A DNA stretch of 64,000 nucleotides, from positions 21,124,412 to 21,188,411 of the forward strand of contig NC_045139.1 in assembly GCF_008831285.2 (NCBI RefSeq), given 5' to 3'. Below, in pieces: positions 46,499-58,670 of this stretch; position 1 is the first letter of the stretch, and each line of letters opens with the position of its first letter. A program made the translations under genes and the position numbers. Below the pieces are notes generated by a model, which ran no database searches, was not told the DNA's origin, and saw only the letters and a list, made by a program, of their open reading frames with translations. This DNA is from Nymphaea colorata (Eukaryota; Streptophyta; Magnoliopsida; Nymphaeales; Nymphaeaceae).

Positions 46499-48019
46499 TG
46501 GTCTTCCTCCTCACTATCATCTTGCACCTCATAGAGTTGAAGGTGCTTACATTTGTGGCCTCTATCCCACTTCACATCACATGTGAAGCAAAGGTCTTTC
46601 TTGAAACATTCCTCTCTATCTTTGAGGCTGATACAGTTGATACAAGTATTGTCTTGGAATGCCAGCTTAGTTTCCACTTTCTTAAATGGTTGTGGTGCCC
46701 TCACAAGGTTGGTTTTGGGTTAGATGATTCCCCAGATTTGAAAGATTTTCTCAAAGCATACAAATGCCTATTCTTTTCTTCGACCTTTCTAGCCATAGCT
46801 AAATGATTACGTAGTTCTATCGGTGGTTGTGCTAGCATTTCTATACGAATTTCTTCTTTCAAACCCCCAATGAAGGTGCCAATCAATGCTTTCTCTGGCT
46901 AATCTCTAACCTTACACACAAGGTTCTCAAACCGTCCTTGGTATTATTGTACCATGGATATTTGTTTGAGGTCTTTGAGTTTGACCTCATAATTCAAAAA
47001 CGAAGAATCTCCAAATCTCAAGAGAAGTCACTTTTGAAATCCCTCCAAGTGATTTCATCTCAAACGTGGGCTAGCCATCCATACCATTGCATCGCTTCAT
47101 CTTCGAAGTGCATCACGGCAAGAATCACTTTTTGCTTATTTGGGATGTTTCGGCATAAGAAGTATTGTTTGGCTTTGAAGATCCAATCTTGGACTTTCCA
47201 GCCATTAAATTATAGAAAATCAAATTTGACACTTGGAAGTCTTGGTTTCTCATGATTTCTTCTTCTCCTTTCTTCATGGTGATGTCCCATATGTCGTGGT
47301 CTCTCATTCAGATAATCACATCCCCAAATTCATGCTCAATGTTGGCCTCAATATCCTCAAATGCTATGGAATTCCCAATAGATCGCCGGCTATTGCCATC
47401 ACCTTGCTCTAGGGGTCTAACCCTTGGCTGCCTTTCACCATGGTTGGTAGTCCGTCTAGCCTCAATGGTAGCACGTCCATCATCGGCTCTCCTAGCCCTC
47501 ATGCCCACATGTACCCATTCACGGGGTCCTTCATGTCTACTAGGTAATTGGGGCGCCTCTCCTTGCTCACAGGTTTGGGCATTGTTTTGTAAGGCTACCT
47601 CCTCCCTAACTTGACTAGCAGCTCTATGTGCATCTTCTAGAAAGGCTGCACTCACGACACCAATTGGCTCATGGCGTCTATAGTAAGATGAGGTGTGGGA
47701 TCTCAGATTCTCCTTACGTTTTTCAAGGCATAAATTCTTTGGACTTGTTGCTGAAAACTATTGGTCATTTTTTTATAAACTTGGATATATAAGCAAGTTG
47801 GTCACAAATTTCGTTCATATTATTATCATTGCCCAAATGGTTCCCTCTATCTTGATCACAGTCAATTTCTGCTTCTTCCACGGGTTCAATAACATCGACC
47901 TCAACCGTCTTCTCCTTACGTGTCATACCGACAAAATCTAACAAATACTGGCTGTACCAACTAATATACTTGCTGAAAACACCGAATATCTGATATCGCA
48001 AGTCTACCTGTATCACCAA
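46465..48019 (-). pseudogene. Gypsy-1 gag, broken
   Basis: Frames at 48019-47765, 47655-47308, 46886-46701 and 46704-46465 together give gag. An acidic N-terminus is followed by an Arg-rich spacer, then FIGGLKEEIRIEMLAQPP, and last the zinc-knuckle block DLCFTCDVKWDRGHKCK next to an acidic tail. At least four frameshifts or stops separate the pieces. Confidence 0.8.
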
Positions 48020-48086
48020 ACCTGCCCTAGTACCACTGTTAGATCGGTATCACCAAATTCCAGCATGTTGTTCTACCACTCCAACT

Positions 48087-48098
48087 GCTCTGATACCA
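48087..48098 (-). other. Gypsy-1 primer binding site
   Basis: Minus-strand TGGTATCAGAGC, a perfect match to the usual initiator-Met tRNA primer site. It marks the inner edge of the 5' LTR. Confidence 0.88.
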
Positions 48099-51000
48099 AG
48101 ACTCGACCTGGATGCGGCATCAAGTGTCACCGACGGCCGATCCTACTCCCAAGATTTATGGAGGTAGGTGATGATCAAAGACAATAAATATTAATTACAC
48201 TTTTAAATCCCGACCGGATAGTCACCCCAGAGCAAAATCAAACCTTGGGACGGTTTACAAGTGAGGTTAACCCAGGCCGTTTTCAGCCTACTACAAAAAC
48301 TAGGAGTGTGTGAGGCTTAATACAAACGGGAGCGATATATAAATTCACTCTTCACTCAGACATTCATCCAAACCGTGTACAAACCATCCCGTCATACAAT
48401 TCTTAGGCGATGCAACACCCTGCACCCTTTAGGTAGGGCAAGGTAACCTAGGATTGTGTCCTCATCCGAATGTGCTTTGAAAGAATCCCCACCAGTTATA
48501 CGCCAAGTAGGCTCGTTGGAAAACAAATGCACCCTTCCCCGGTTCTATAGGGGGTTCTGGTCTCACCTGTCGGGCCATGCCTGACATCACCTTGAGCAAA
48601 TCACCAAGGTTGATTGCCGGAAGCATGGACTGCAACGTGGTATTCGGCTTCCTTCAAGAACGGGCAGCTACAATGTCCGGCCACACCTTTCTAGAATCAA
48701 GCGACAAGGAGTCACCATTCTATCAATTAATACAGCAGAAATTAGAGAATGGATATGCAATCACCGGATGCCCAATATACCGCAAGTTGAATGAATATAT
48801 GGGGGATGAAGTTGCTAGATGTCACCAGCTGGTGCCTTCCTTCTCACAGCTGCAACCAACTCACTGCCGCGGGTTGTAGCTCCTGCTCCTTGGCTGTTTT
48901 GCAATGATAATAATAGAAAAACAGCACATCACTGTCAGAATTAGATATTAACAGTGAAATCTGGTGGGTAGAGTCGTCACTGTGTTACCGTATAAACCCC
49001 AGTCAATGTATTGATTAGGAGAGATAGTTGCCGGAAAACGCTGGTGGTCGCTGCGGCCCTACTCACAATCTCAGGTTGCTTCACTCGTATGGTCGTCGGC
49101 TACACCGGTCCGTCGGTCACCAAGTCAACCAACTGAAGTAAGCTCACCCAAAAACAAAAAAGGGCAGTTACGATTGGGAATGAAATCAATTTGAATTACT
49201 GCCCAAGTTAGAACACGTCACCAGAGAGTAAGTGGACCCCAAGGAAGATTCGAATTGGGGGAGGCAATCGTTGGAAGCACAAACGAACGCATGTCTTCCA
49301 ACACCGGTGTGGGTCCCACTCTAGCCACGTCGAGGTCCCTTCCTTGGTATGCGAAGTCCTCCTTCCGTTTAGGTTATGGATCACCTTCTCTGTTGGGTGC
49401 TTAGGATCGGCAAGATCCCCTTCCGATATTGTCATGCTTATCACCTGTTGGATTTGTTGCGGATCTCCATCCGATTTGGACATGAGAGCACCTTCCAATT
49501 AGGGGGGACTGCTCTTGGTGTTATCTCCTTCCAAGTGAGGCGTGGTCACACTTTTCGACTAGGGTGCGAGAATGATCTCCTCAATCAACACGTGGCAATG
49601 CCACCTTCCAACTTTGGCACAAGGCTGATCTCCTCAATCCACATGTGGTAGCCTCTCCTTCGAATTTGGCGTGATCACCTTCTTTTCAATCTCGACGTGA
49701 TCCTCACTTACCAAATTGGATGCGTCTTCCTTGTTGACAGCCCACAACACATGACCAAATCATAATCCAAATTAGTAAAGAATTCAAATGCAAGGGCAAT
49801 TATGGAAGCGTCATTGGATTTCAGAAAGAAACCAAATCTGGAAGGAATTTGGGGAAACAGTCACCGATCGGCGGTAGAGTTTCCGGTTCTCTGTCGGGGC
49901 ACGCTCGAGATCTGGCCACCGGCCGTTGCCTCTCTAAATGAACGCTGATTTGCTTCACACTTAGACTGAAGATGCCTCAAATCAGGGCATTCCTTTTGGT
50001 ATAGGTCGCACCCTCCAATCATTGTCTGGATGCTGGATTCTGGCCCCTGTTCAGCCAGCACTTTCATGGGTTCCTGCCACCAATCGCCTTCGGGTGAGTG
50101 CCGATTGTTGGCTCTCTTCCTTCCTTGTTCTCCTCCATTCTTCTCCGTGCAATCTAAGTAAATCGATTAATAAGTCACAGACAAGGAATGCATATCAAAC
50201 CGAGACCAACCGGACTGATAATCTGGTGTTAGACCTTCGCCGAATCGACAAATGAATGTGTTGGGATATCACCCTAACTGCTCGATCGGTCCAACCTTTG
50301 ATCTCGGCTGAAATCGCCCGATCCCCGATCTACTCACAGGTTAGACTAGTTTTCAACGGAATCATGTGGGTTTTCGTAGCGTTAGATCAACTTGACCGAT
50401 TGTAACCTAGGCTCCTACAGAAAGTACCGAGAGAAACGAATACTTAGCTGCGATTTGGAGCCTTGTTGGTGGTCGGATGTATAGATTTGGAAGCCGCACC
50501 AGAGCCACCGGTGCCGTCATCCTCCTCCAAGTTCCTGATAGATCAACAACCTCTAAACTCCTCCGTGTTCGAGGAGAATACACCACTGTGTACCTCCGAA
50601 TCCCTCGGTTGGGAAAATGCTTTGTCGAATCATCCGGTAGCGGCAACTGGCCGCCGTTGCTCTAGAAAATCCGGCAATGGAACTAACGCCGGTGAGCTTT
50701 TGGGTTATAGTGCCTCGAGGGCCACGCTGCTAGGGCAAACTCTCCATGCAGGAAGAAACTTCAAACTTTGATTAATGATTGGATAATTAGGGTTACATGC
50801 ATGGTTTAGCTTTTATATGATCAAGTCAATCCGCTTCAAACAAAACTGTCTCAAGTTGAGACGATATATAAAGAAAACTGAAACAAAACATAAGCAAAGA
50901 ACAAGAACTAAACCGGGTCCTTGCCCGCACTTGCTCAGGTTGCGCCTGAGCTCATCCTGGTCCAAGTCCACCTTTATTGTGCTGAAAGAAAACTGGGTTC

Positions 51001-51330
51001 GCGCCCGCACTCGCCTAGGTTCGCCCTAGGCTGCTGCTGAAGAAGATCCATCTTGACCTTGACCCGAACCTATCTCGTCCATTGAGCCAACTAGGCGCTG
51101 CTCGCCTAGGTCTTCTGTCGAGTGTGCACCTGGCCGTACGCTGAGTCCGGACCCATCCTCAACGCTCCAACACACCTTCGTCATCTAGGTGGGATTGGGC
51201 GCTAGTGTTGCCCGTAACCAGGTCGCTAGGCTCAGCATTAGCCGTCGTGTTCTGTCTCTGGAAGATAGCCTCACTTAGAATTGGCTCATATCCGCAACTG
51301 GCTCGCCTCGGGTGTCTAAGTGAGGTGTGG
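48099..51330 (-). repeat. Gypsy-1 5' LTR (right), outer end rearranged
   Basis: Matches the left LTR from about 48180 to 51180, with indels, for example an extra stretch at about 49520-49690. Beyond that, only scattered similarity remains (CTGGCTCGCCTCGGGTGT near 51297 against 42890), and the TGATACAGGC start is absent. The outer edge is therefore approximate. Confidence 0.8.
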
Positions 51331-52599
51331 TATGTAGTAAAAACATGCTACTTAATAATATTAATCATGAAATATTTTTTTCTGCAATGTAACCATGTAC
51401 ATGTGATCTTAAGAGTGCTTGTGATTTGGTGAGAAACATATGTCACGTTGGTCATTTTTATTTTAGTAATGTTTTCTCATAATAAAAAAAATGAATGCCC
51501 TTATAACATAATTGGTAGAAAAGAACGATTTTTCTACAAAAAATAACTTGAACAAAAACATGAATTACATAAACTTAGTATTTATAAACACATTACGAGG
51601 TTCACACTTTGTTTAAAAGACTTGGTAATACAAGTTTAAGAGATCTGGTTTTTATCCATTACCCAAGTGGTCTGGTATTTATCAATTACTCTATATATCT
51701 ATATATCTATATATATATATATATATATATATATGATATTAAAATTTTCTAAGTCTTTGAATCTTCCTTTTCAAAATCTAGCACCACAGACACACTAATT
51801 GCAGGGATCCATCTGGTGGGAATAGTTAAAATTTTTTGGCCCAAAATTTTTTTTCTTTCAAAATCTAGCCCTGTAGATGCACTTGCCAAAGACCATTTGG
51901 TAAGAGTAGTTACTTAAATCTTTTCTCTACAAAGGTATTATACTTGAGATCAAAATAATTATGAAAATGCTATGTAGCTATTCATTTCCGAAAACTAGAA
52001 AAAGTTTTATAATGTATTGTACCGAAGTGGCTACCTAACTGTTAGTCCTGACAAATTCAATCACATATTTGACATTCAAACAATGCAGAGTTACCATACA
52101 TAAATTACTGAAAGAGTGCATACATTCGCAACTTGTGGGACGTCTGTATGGAACTTATGAACACCTGCATACATTCTGTTTCCGGTTTAGCGTGTGGCCA
52201 GCTGGATAACTTAAATCAGTATTAGCTGCAACAGACGGATCAAAACAAATGAAAAAGATAGAAGTGGAAACGAGGAGGTGAAGGGGAAAGGGCAGTAAGG
52301 TGTTCTTGGACTGGTGGTGATCGTCAGGCAAGACCACAAGCAAAATAAAGCGCTCAGCAGATTTTTCGGTGCAATAAATAATTGCGGCCTATTTATCACG
52401 CACTCCTTCCTTATGAAGCTCGTTTGCCCTCTATCTCTGTCTTGTCCATCTTCGATCAAGATGCGAACATTGGATTCTCAGGTTTATATTGTAGAACTGT
52501 TTTTGAAATAAGTTTGTTAAAAGAAAAATTTTATCAAAAACAAAATTTGTTGTGAATACAGTTTTGTTTGATTTCCCTCCATGATTAACCTACACGGAC
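51331..52599. other. Intergenic DNA without a recognised gene
   Basis: AT-rich. It holds an (AT)n microsatellite and an imperfect duplication of TTTCAAAATCTAGC-type sequence around 51770 and 51858. No gene called. Confidence 0.4.
51691..51734. repeat. (AT)n / ATCTAT microsatellite
   Basis: ATATATCT units pass into about 14 pure AT units. Confidence 0.93.
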
Positions 52600-53013
52600 A
52601 ATGTAAATATATCCAATTTGGATCGAATATTCGATCAAACTGTTTCAACAAAAAAATGGATATGAGAAAAAATGTAATATCCGGTTAAGAAATTAGATCG
52701 GATTCAGATATAAGAAACAACATCAGATTAGATTCGGACATACATAAATATTCAATTGGATTCAGATTATGATTTGGATTAAAATTATTTTTAAACAAAT
52801 AACCTATATCAAACTCCACAGATTTGGTTCAAAATTCGGATTCAGATTTTAAATCATATACGGATTGGATTCAGATTGTAAACTTGGATTTCAGAATAGG
52901 ATTTGGATATGACTTTTCTTCATTTGTATTTGAATCCAAATCTGAATTTGAATATACGAATATCTGAAAGAAAAAGTGGACATGATTCGAATCAGATCCA
53001 TTGACATCAATAG
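52600..53013 (-). repeat. Degenerate GATTCAGAT-rich repeat, copy B
   Basis: Opposite orientation to copy A at 1325. Internal GATTCGGAT/GATTCAGAT variants; right end CAGATCCATTGACATCAATA. Confidence 0.5.
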
Positions 53014-53881
53014 ATATACATTCACAATCTGTAATGACAAGCATGCATGTGAACAATCACACCACCGAAACTAAAACCCGAAGCATATATTTGGCCTGGA
53101 AATAGGACGTGCAAAAAACTTTGGTCCTATTAATTATTTCATGAAGGTAATACAATAATATATAATAGCAACGGTACTAATGAACTCACCTACCATTGTG
53201 GATGAGCTTGCGCATCTTCTCTGCTCATAATACAATACACTTTTCTCGTCTCTCTGGTCATTTAATTTCTTTCGTTTCTTCTTCCCTAGTTGCTTTCTAA
53301 CACAATTGCGTGATGTCCAGCTGAATAAAAATGAAGGAGCACATGCTCAAAAACAAACGCACTGCCAGCAACCCAGCAAGTTGGCTGCCACTTTCACATA
53401 TCAGGTGTTGCAAAAGTGTCGGCAAAAATGCTCCAGCGTCAAACCACAGACTGTTTTCCTTTTTTTTTTTTAGTTTCCTCCTGAAAGCTTCTCGTCCTCT
53501 CCTATTCTGTTGGAGCTCTCTCTCTATAGAAGCAATCTGGATCAAGTAGTTGAGGTGTAAAGGACAACAGGTGCATGGAAAGCCTGCAAGTGGGCAAGTT
53601 GGTGGGAGGCACATGCATATAACGTACGTAGCAAGTGGTGCACCTAATTAATTAACAAGGTTAAGAACTTGAGCCAACTTGGGATATTCTGAAGGGGATC
53701 AACAATATAAATAATATTATAAAAAACTATATAAAAGAAAGCATAATGTCCTTGGTGATTAGCCCCGGAGAGGCGTGTTAGGTGAGTAGAGCTGCTTGTG
53801 TGTTGGTGGTCGAACCACTTAAGTCACTTTCTTAAAGACCGCCCCACTTCAATGGAATGGTGCTCAAGTTACAGCTTGTAA
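53014..53881. other. Non-coding stretch, weak SINE-like signal
   Basis: No gene. Around 53760-53880, GTGAGTAGAGCTGCTTGTG and GTGGTCGAACCAC resemble pol III boxes, but no tail or target duplication was found, so it is not called. Confidence 0.3.
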
Positions 53882-54838
53882 TGTCTGATTTTAGAGAGAG
53901 AGAGAGAGAGAGCAATAAAGAAAAAGGTCAATTGTGTCCTGGGCACCTATCGTATATGGTAATCGTATGTTTGGGAGACAGTTGTGGGCTCTAAAGATGA
54001 TATATATGAAAGACGTAGATGCAAAGGTATATGTGAAGCCATAGATTAGTATGATATCTCTAAATATAATGTTTATTGTTGTTTGAACTTTTTGATGTTT
54101 CAGAGTTAGTTTTGGAAAACTCAGTTGTAATGATGAACTGAAATGTCCAACCGTTGAAAGATCTGAATTAGTGTATGATCTGTTAATTTATTCAATAAAG
54201 GGATTGATTTATCTACTTAATTTTTTGGTTTCCCTTATCATGAATCTTCTTGCCTATTGCGCCGATGGCCATTTGTATCCTGCTTCTCTGTGGATTACCT
54301 TTTAAATCAATCGTTGTATATATGCAGATTGAATAATCGAATTCAGGAAGAATAGGAGAATAATCTAGAATATCGTAGAGTTAATCTTCAATTTGTTATC
54401 CATGTTTAGTTGCCAGTGTTTGTATTGATTGCCTTGTGATTATTTTTTTGTTTTGATTCTTTCCCTCACTCACAACAATATTCGAGAAGCTTCTTGTATG
54501 ACCTAAATTGGGTCGTATACAAGGAAAACTTGTAGTTACTAGAATTGATGAAAGATTGCTTCTCTATCGTGCTCTGATTCTTCCCCAGTTCCTTCGCTTC
54601 TTTTCATCTCAGGCGTATTATAGTCAGGGGCGAAGCCAAGATAGGGCCCGCTTGGGCCCTGACCTACCTCAATTTAAAAAAAATTACATGTAAATTTTAA
54701 AAAATTTCACTTGTTTTATATAACAATTTGAAAAATGATATTTCAGCCCTAGTCGAAATTTGGAAACTTTAATTCGGCCCGCCTCATGAAAAAATTCTGG
54801 CTCTACCCCTGATTATAGTTTCCCATGGTATCGGAGCC
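53882..54838 (+). mobile_element. LTR remnant with primer site, cut by LINE-2
   Basis: TGGTATCGGAGCCATG at 54826 is a Copia-type primer site directly after TTTCCCA, so the sequence to the left is probably a 5' LTR (perhaps from TGTCTGATT at 53882). A (GA)n run lies at 53893-53912. The element interior is missing; the sequence passes into the LINE-2 tail. It is interrupted by the MITE at 54625. The left limit is a guess. Confidence 0.45.
54625..54811. repeat. hAT-type MITE, 187 bp
   Basis: Perfect 8-bp duplication ATTATAGT at 54617-54624 and 54812-54819. Inverted ends CAGGGGCGAAGCCA and TGGCTCTACCCCTG. Same family as 34395-34565. Confidence 0.9.
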
Positions 54839-54929
54839 ATGCCTGCTCCTATAGCAAAATCATCTTCTTAGCATGCTGAAACAGCCAATTCAGGATCAAA
54901 GCCGTTGTTCCAATGCAAGCTGTGAGAGA

Positions 54930-57000
54930 GATGGCCTCCCTACCTTTTATTGATTTAAAATGAGCTGTACACAAAAGCCACCAAAAACAAAAAAAAAAAA
55001 TCACAGGAATATAAAGCACTGCACTGCTAAAAAGCAATGCTCAGGCATTACACAAAAAAAAACTACCTGGTATTAAGAGCTACGAAGGTGTGAGTTACGG
55101 CTCAATGCATCGGAGACATCAGTAATTCAACAATTCGAATAGGTATGTTGTCTTCAACAATCTGAAATTCAGAGCCATTTCTTGTAGAGCAGGATCAAGC
55201 GGTTCCTTCCTTCAAGAGACCCCTTCAAAAGGCATTTCCATTTTATGTTGTTAGAGAAAATACCAATAGGGGAGATGTGTCTATTCATGCCTTGAGCACA
55301 GTGATTGAGGACTTCAAACGTGAGATGGTTCTCTAGGCCAGAGAAGACCTCCAGATGGAAAACCTCCTCTCACCCTTTGTCAATAGCTACACCAATCTTC
55401 AATTTGTTCCCAGTGTAGATAGTCAACAACTTTCTAGGAGGGGGCCAAGGATCCATTGTCAAGTCATAGTGAAGCCAAAAGCTGACTTCCTTGCCAAATT
55501 CCCCCCAAACGCTCTGCATGAATAACATCTAAACAACTTCTCCAAATGACAGTCTGTCAGATTGTGATGATCTTACCACCGTGCACAGCCTCATTTCAGA
55601 ACATCCGTATCTTCCATATAGGGGTGAACAACGAGTCAAGCTACTTGAGCTCAACTCGTTAAAGCTCAGCCCATGAAGGAATTCGAGCCGAGTCATTTGC
55701 TTAATGAGTAGAGCTGGAGTTCATGAGTTGACTCATTCAAATAATTGAGTTCACTTTGAGCTCAATACATAACTGCAGATTCAAGCTCGAGTCTTAATCG
55801 AGTTTGTCGAGCCTTAATCAAGTCAATATATTCAAACGAGTTTATGAGTTTGTTGAGCCTCAATCGAGTCGAGCTCAAGCTCAACACATAACAATGAATA
55901 TCAATTATATTCAAACAAGTTTGTGGAGCCTTAATCGAGTCGAGCTTAAGCTCAACACGTAACGATGAATATCAATTCTATTCAAACAAGTTTGTCGAGC
56001 CTTAATCGAGTCAAGCTCGAGCTCAACATGTAACTGCTGAGTCAAGCTCGAGCTGCTTCTGTCGAGCTATTCTCGAGCTCGAGCCGAGTCGAGCTCGAGG
56101 TTTTATTAGTCGAGCCGAGTTTGAACTGACTGAACTCGGGCTTGACTCGGCTTGTGTTCGCCCCTACTTCCATATAACTGTTGGGAAGATTAGTTTCCAA
56201 CAATTGTTGATCCATCTCCTTTTAAAAGATGTTGTGGTCCATTTCTTCAACTACATTGGAGTGGGGGACCCTCTTGTGTTTAAACTTCCTAGTGATAGCA
56301 CCCAGCAACTAGAGGCATATTTACACTCAAAGAACAGGTGCTTATGGCTTTCTTCTTGATAGAAGCACAGTGGGCACTTGTTCGCAAGATGGAACCCTGC
56401 TCTCTTCAATATGCCCAAGGAAGGAAGACAGTCCTCACATGCCATGTATAGTGTCCACTTTCTACGAGGTTGATAAGGGTTGTCCCAGATCTATTGTTGC
56501 CATCGACTGCTTGGATGCGGGGTATGTATGAGACTCCATATTTCTTTTTTAAATAAATCAGCAATGTCAATCCATTCCAGTATAGTCTATCTGGATCATC
56601 AAAGTCGTTTGATTTGATTTGTCCAAAACAGCAAGCTCCCTTTGTCTTTTGTCACTTTAATAATCCAAGTGTTCTTGCATTTCAACCTCTTACAAGTGAA
56701 AATTAATGTTCAAAATAGGGCAAAGCCATGTTGATGGCACTGTCTGCTAAAACCAAACTGCACTTCTCGATGGAAACTTGCCACATCCTGATATAATAGT
56801 GCATGAATATAGTTTCTAGAGGAGTAATGACATGGTCTCCTTTTGGCTTCTGAATTTCTTGCCAACGGGACTTGCAAATAGTGTCATATATGCATCGACA
56901 GCTAGAGAACTTTCACTTGGCTTAGATGAAAGATTCATCTATGATATGAGTCCTTGTGGTTCTAGAATGAGTCAACAATGAATAGGTTAACCAAAGATAC
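54930..57000 (-). mobile_element. LINE-2: 3' part of a plant LINE, minus strand
   Basis: The minus strand reads the C-terminal part of LINE ORF2. A zf-RVT domain at 56460-56290 reads GFHLANKCPLCFYQEESHKH and FFECKYASSCW, with its Cys/His pattern kept. Upstream (56500-57000) lie traces of the RT-proximal region with stops. Downstream, the tail near 54990-54940 (GTACAGCTCATTTTAAATCA, then AATAAAAGG) has the form of a LINE 3' end. It is split by the hAT MITE at 55619-56166. No intact RT, so it is dead. Confidence 0.65.
55619..56166. repeat. hAT-type MITE with GAGCTCGAG-rich core
   Basis: Perfect 8-bp duplication CTTCCATA at 55611-55618 and 56167-56174. Inverted ends TAGGGGTGAAC and GTTCGCCCCTA. 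The interior is a degenerate array of GAGTTGAGCTC/CGAGCTCGAG-type palindromic words, with three longer units near 55800-56030 sharing AAGTTTGTCGAGCCTTAATC. This array is prone to hairpins. Confidence 0.92.
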
Positions 57001-57255
57001 TCACTTAGCAGCAGTATACTTTACAAAATTCAAAGCATTTGAAAATAAATGCTCTTATTCTTATGGTGTTATTACAAATAGTTACCTATCTATCAACAAA
57101 AGCATCAGGTCATTTAGTGTTTAGTGGGACTAAATGAATCGTCTAATCCAATTACAAGACAAATTCTATTGTTAGATCCATTGCTATATACTAACCAGAA
57201 AAATATACTTATTAACTTTTCAAGAAAAAAATATAGTAGGAACTAAGGAGACATA

Positions 57256-58645
57256 ATGCAGAGGATCTCCTATGTTGATGGTGAGGCTGAACCATTGCAC
57301 CAAAAGCAAGCGAATGAAGGTACTAGGAGATCATGGGTAGATGTTGCGGAGAGACCTAGAAAATTCTTGGTGAAAGGAGTTTCCATGTTGCGGTTGACTT
57401 CTCACAAAAATGCCCCATGGTCACCATCTATCCATATGCCCTCATCCAGACGAGGAAACTGTTTCAGTTTGTTGCTGTAGCAGGCTTGATTGGGCACAAG
57501 CAAGGTGTAGAATATCGCTTTATTTGTGAGAGCCAAAAGAAACAATGGAGTAATGTTGCCAACCCCAAATTCTCAGTGATAGGGGATGACAGATTTCTTA
57601 TAAGGGTGGACTCAAAAATGGGCATAGAGAGTAGAAAATTACCTTTTAATAGCTAGTCGATTGGAACCAACTGAGCTGAAGATTGTTGAAGAGGAGAAAA
57701 TACAAATTTGGGTACATCAGCCCAATCTGTTGGTCCTTCTATGGAAGGACTACACATTTAGAGGCATAGCAAGTGCAATGAAATGAGAGTTCATGGAAAC
57801 ACATGTATGTACACCAAAAGTTGGGGGAGAATTAGTCTTGCAAGAATGACAATATAAGCTTTGATTGGATTTATCCTTATTCAACAAATGAGAATTGGAC
57901 TGCACATGGAGAGTGTTAGAAGTGGAGGTTGCATATGAATCCCAAGGAATTTACTATCAAAGTTGTGGGGCCCTTACTCGGATGCAACTTGCATGAACAA
58001 AAGAGAAGTGAAGGCTAGGGAAGTAGAACAATCAAACCGCTAGGAAAAGGTGAAGTTCATTTTGGAAGCCAAGGAGATAGCTAGGGATTCATTCAAGGAT
58101 ACAATGAAGGTGGCCCAGGGGAAAAAGAATTCCCAAAGTGTGAGGATGTGATGGAGAATGGTAGAGGGGATAAGGGAGCTCTAATACACAGAAAAATCAA
58201 CAGGAGTTCATGACATCAGGGGCGGAGGCCTAAAAGCAGAAAACTGGCAGATCGTCTACTGCCCAGGAGGTAAGGGTCTGGTCTCGAAACCACACAATCC
58301 ATTTACTAGTCTGGCTTCTGAAAATGTGATCATTGAACCACAGTTCCATCAGGATTTACATTTTGTGTTAGAAATGATGATTTGAACAAGGAAAGGAGGA
58401 AAGGCATGGTGGAAAAGGGAGAGAGTGAAGGCCACATTAAAATTAATAGAGGAAAAAGCAATACGAGGGAAGGAGGTAACCTGATTAAGAGTGGGATCCA
58501 ACCTGCTTGTAATTTAAGTAGCAAGCTAAGTAAGGAGGAGAAGGGGTGGACACTTTTGGGCAAGAAAAGAAGGAGGGGTCAACGTAGAGGTGGGGAGAAA
58601 GCATATGGAAAAAAGGAAAATGCTCAAGAAGGCATGAATGGGTAG
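57256..58645 (+). pseudogene. LINE-3 ORF1-like remnant
   Basis: Broken frames include RRSWVDVAERPRKFLVKGVS (from 57322) and a basic tail at 58382-58645 (KGWTLLGKKRRRGQRRGGEK). The position before ORF2 and the basic character fit the RNA-binding ORF1 of plant LINEs. No zinc knuckle was confirmed. Confidence 0.5.
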
Positions 58646-58670
58646 GTAGGAACTCTTGTATCTCAGCTTA

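Larger units (their letters stand above)
40012..51330 (-). mobile_element. Gypsy-1: large Ty3-gypsy element with about 3.2-kb LTRs
   Basis: Long direct repeats at 40012-43202 and 48099 to about 51330 flank a 4.9-kb interior coding on the minus strand. The primer site TGGTATCAGAGC (minus, 48098-48087) abuts the right (5') LTR. A purine tract (CTAAGGAGGGTGGGTT, minus) abuts the left (3') LTR, which begins TGATACAGGC. Gag with a zinc knuckle, protease, RT/RNase H, H2C2 and integrase appear in gypsy order, integrase last. The left LTR lacks about the last 80 bp at the junction with Gypsy-2, and the right LTR loses similarity beyond about 51180, so no target duplication can be read. Integrase-side features and a degenerate chromodomain-like tail (43330-43220) suggest a chromovirus lineage. 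Confidence 0.9.

Noticed and set aside
52211-52459. 82-codon minus frame
   Set aside because: Low-complexity Ser/Phe/Leu tail and no homologous features seen.
53760-53880. tRNA-derived SINE or tRNA gene
   Set aside because: Box-like words are present but there is no cloverleaf, no tail and no direct repeats.
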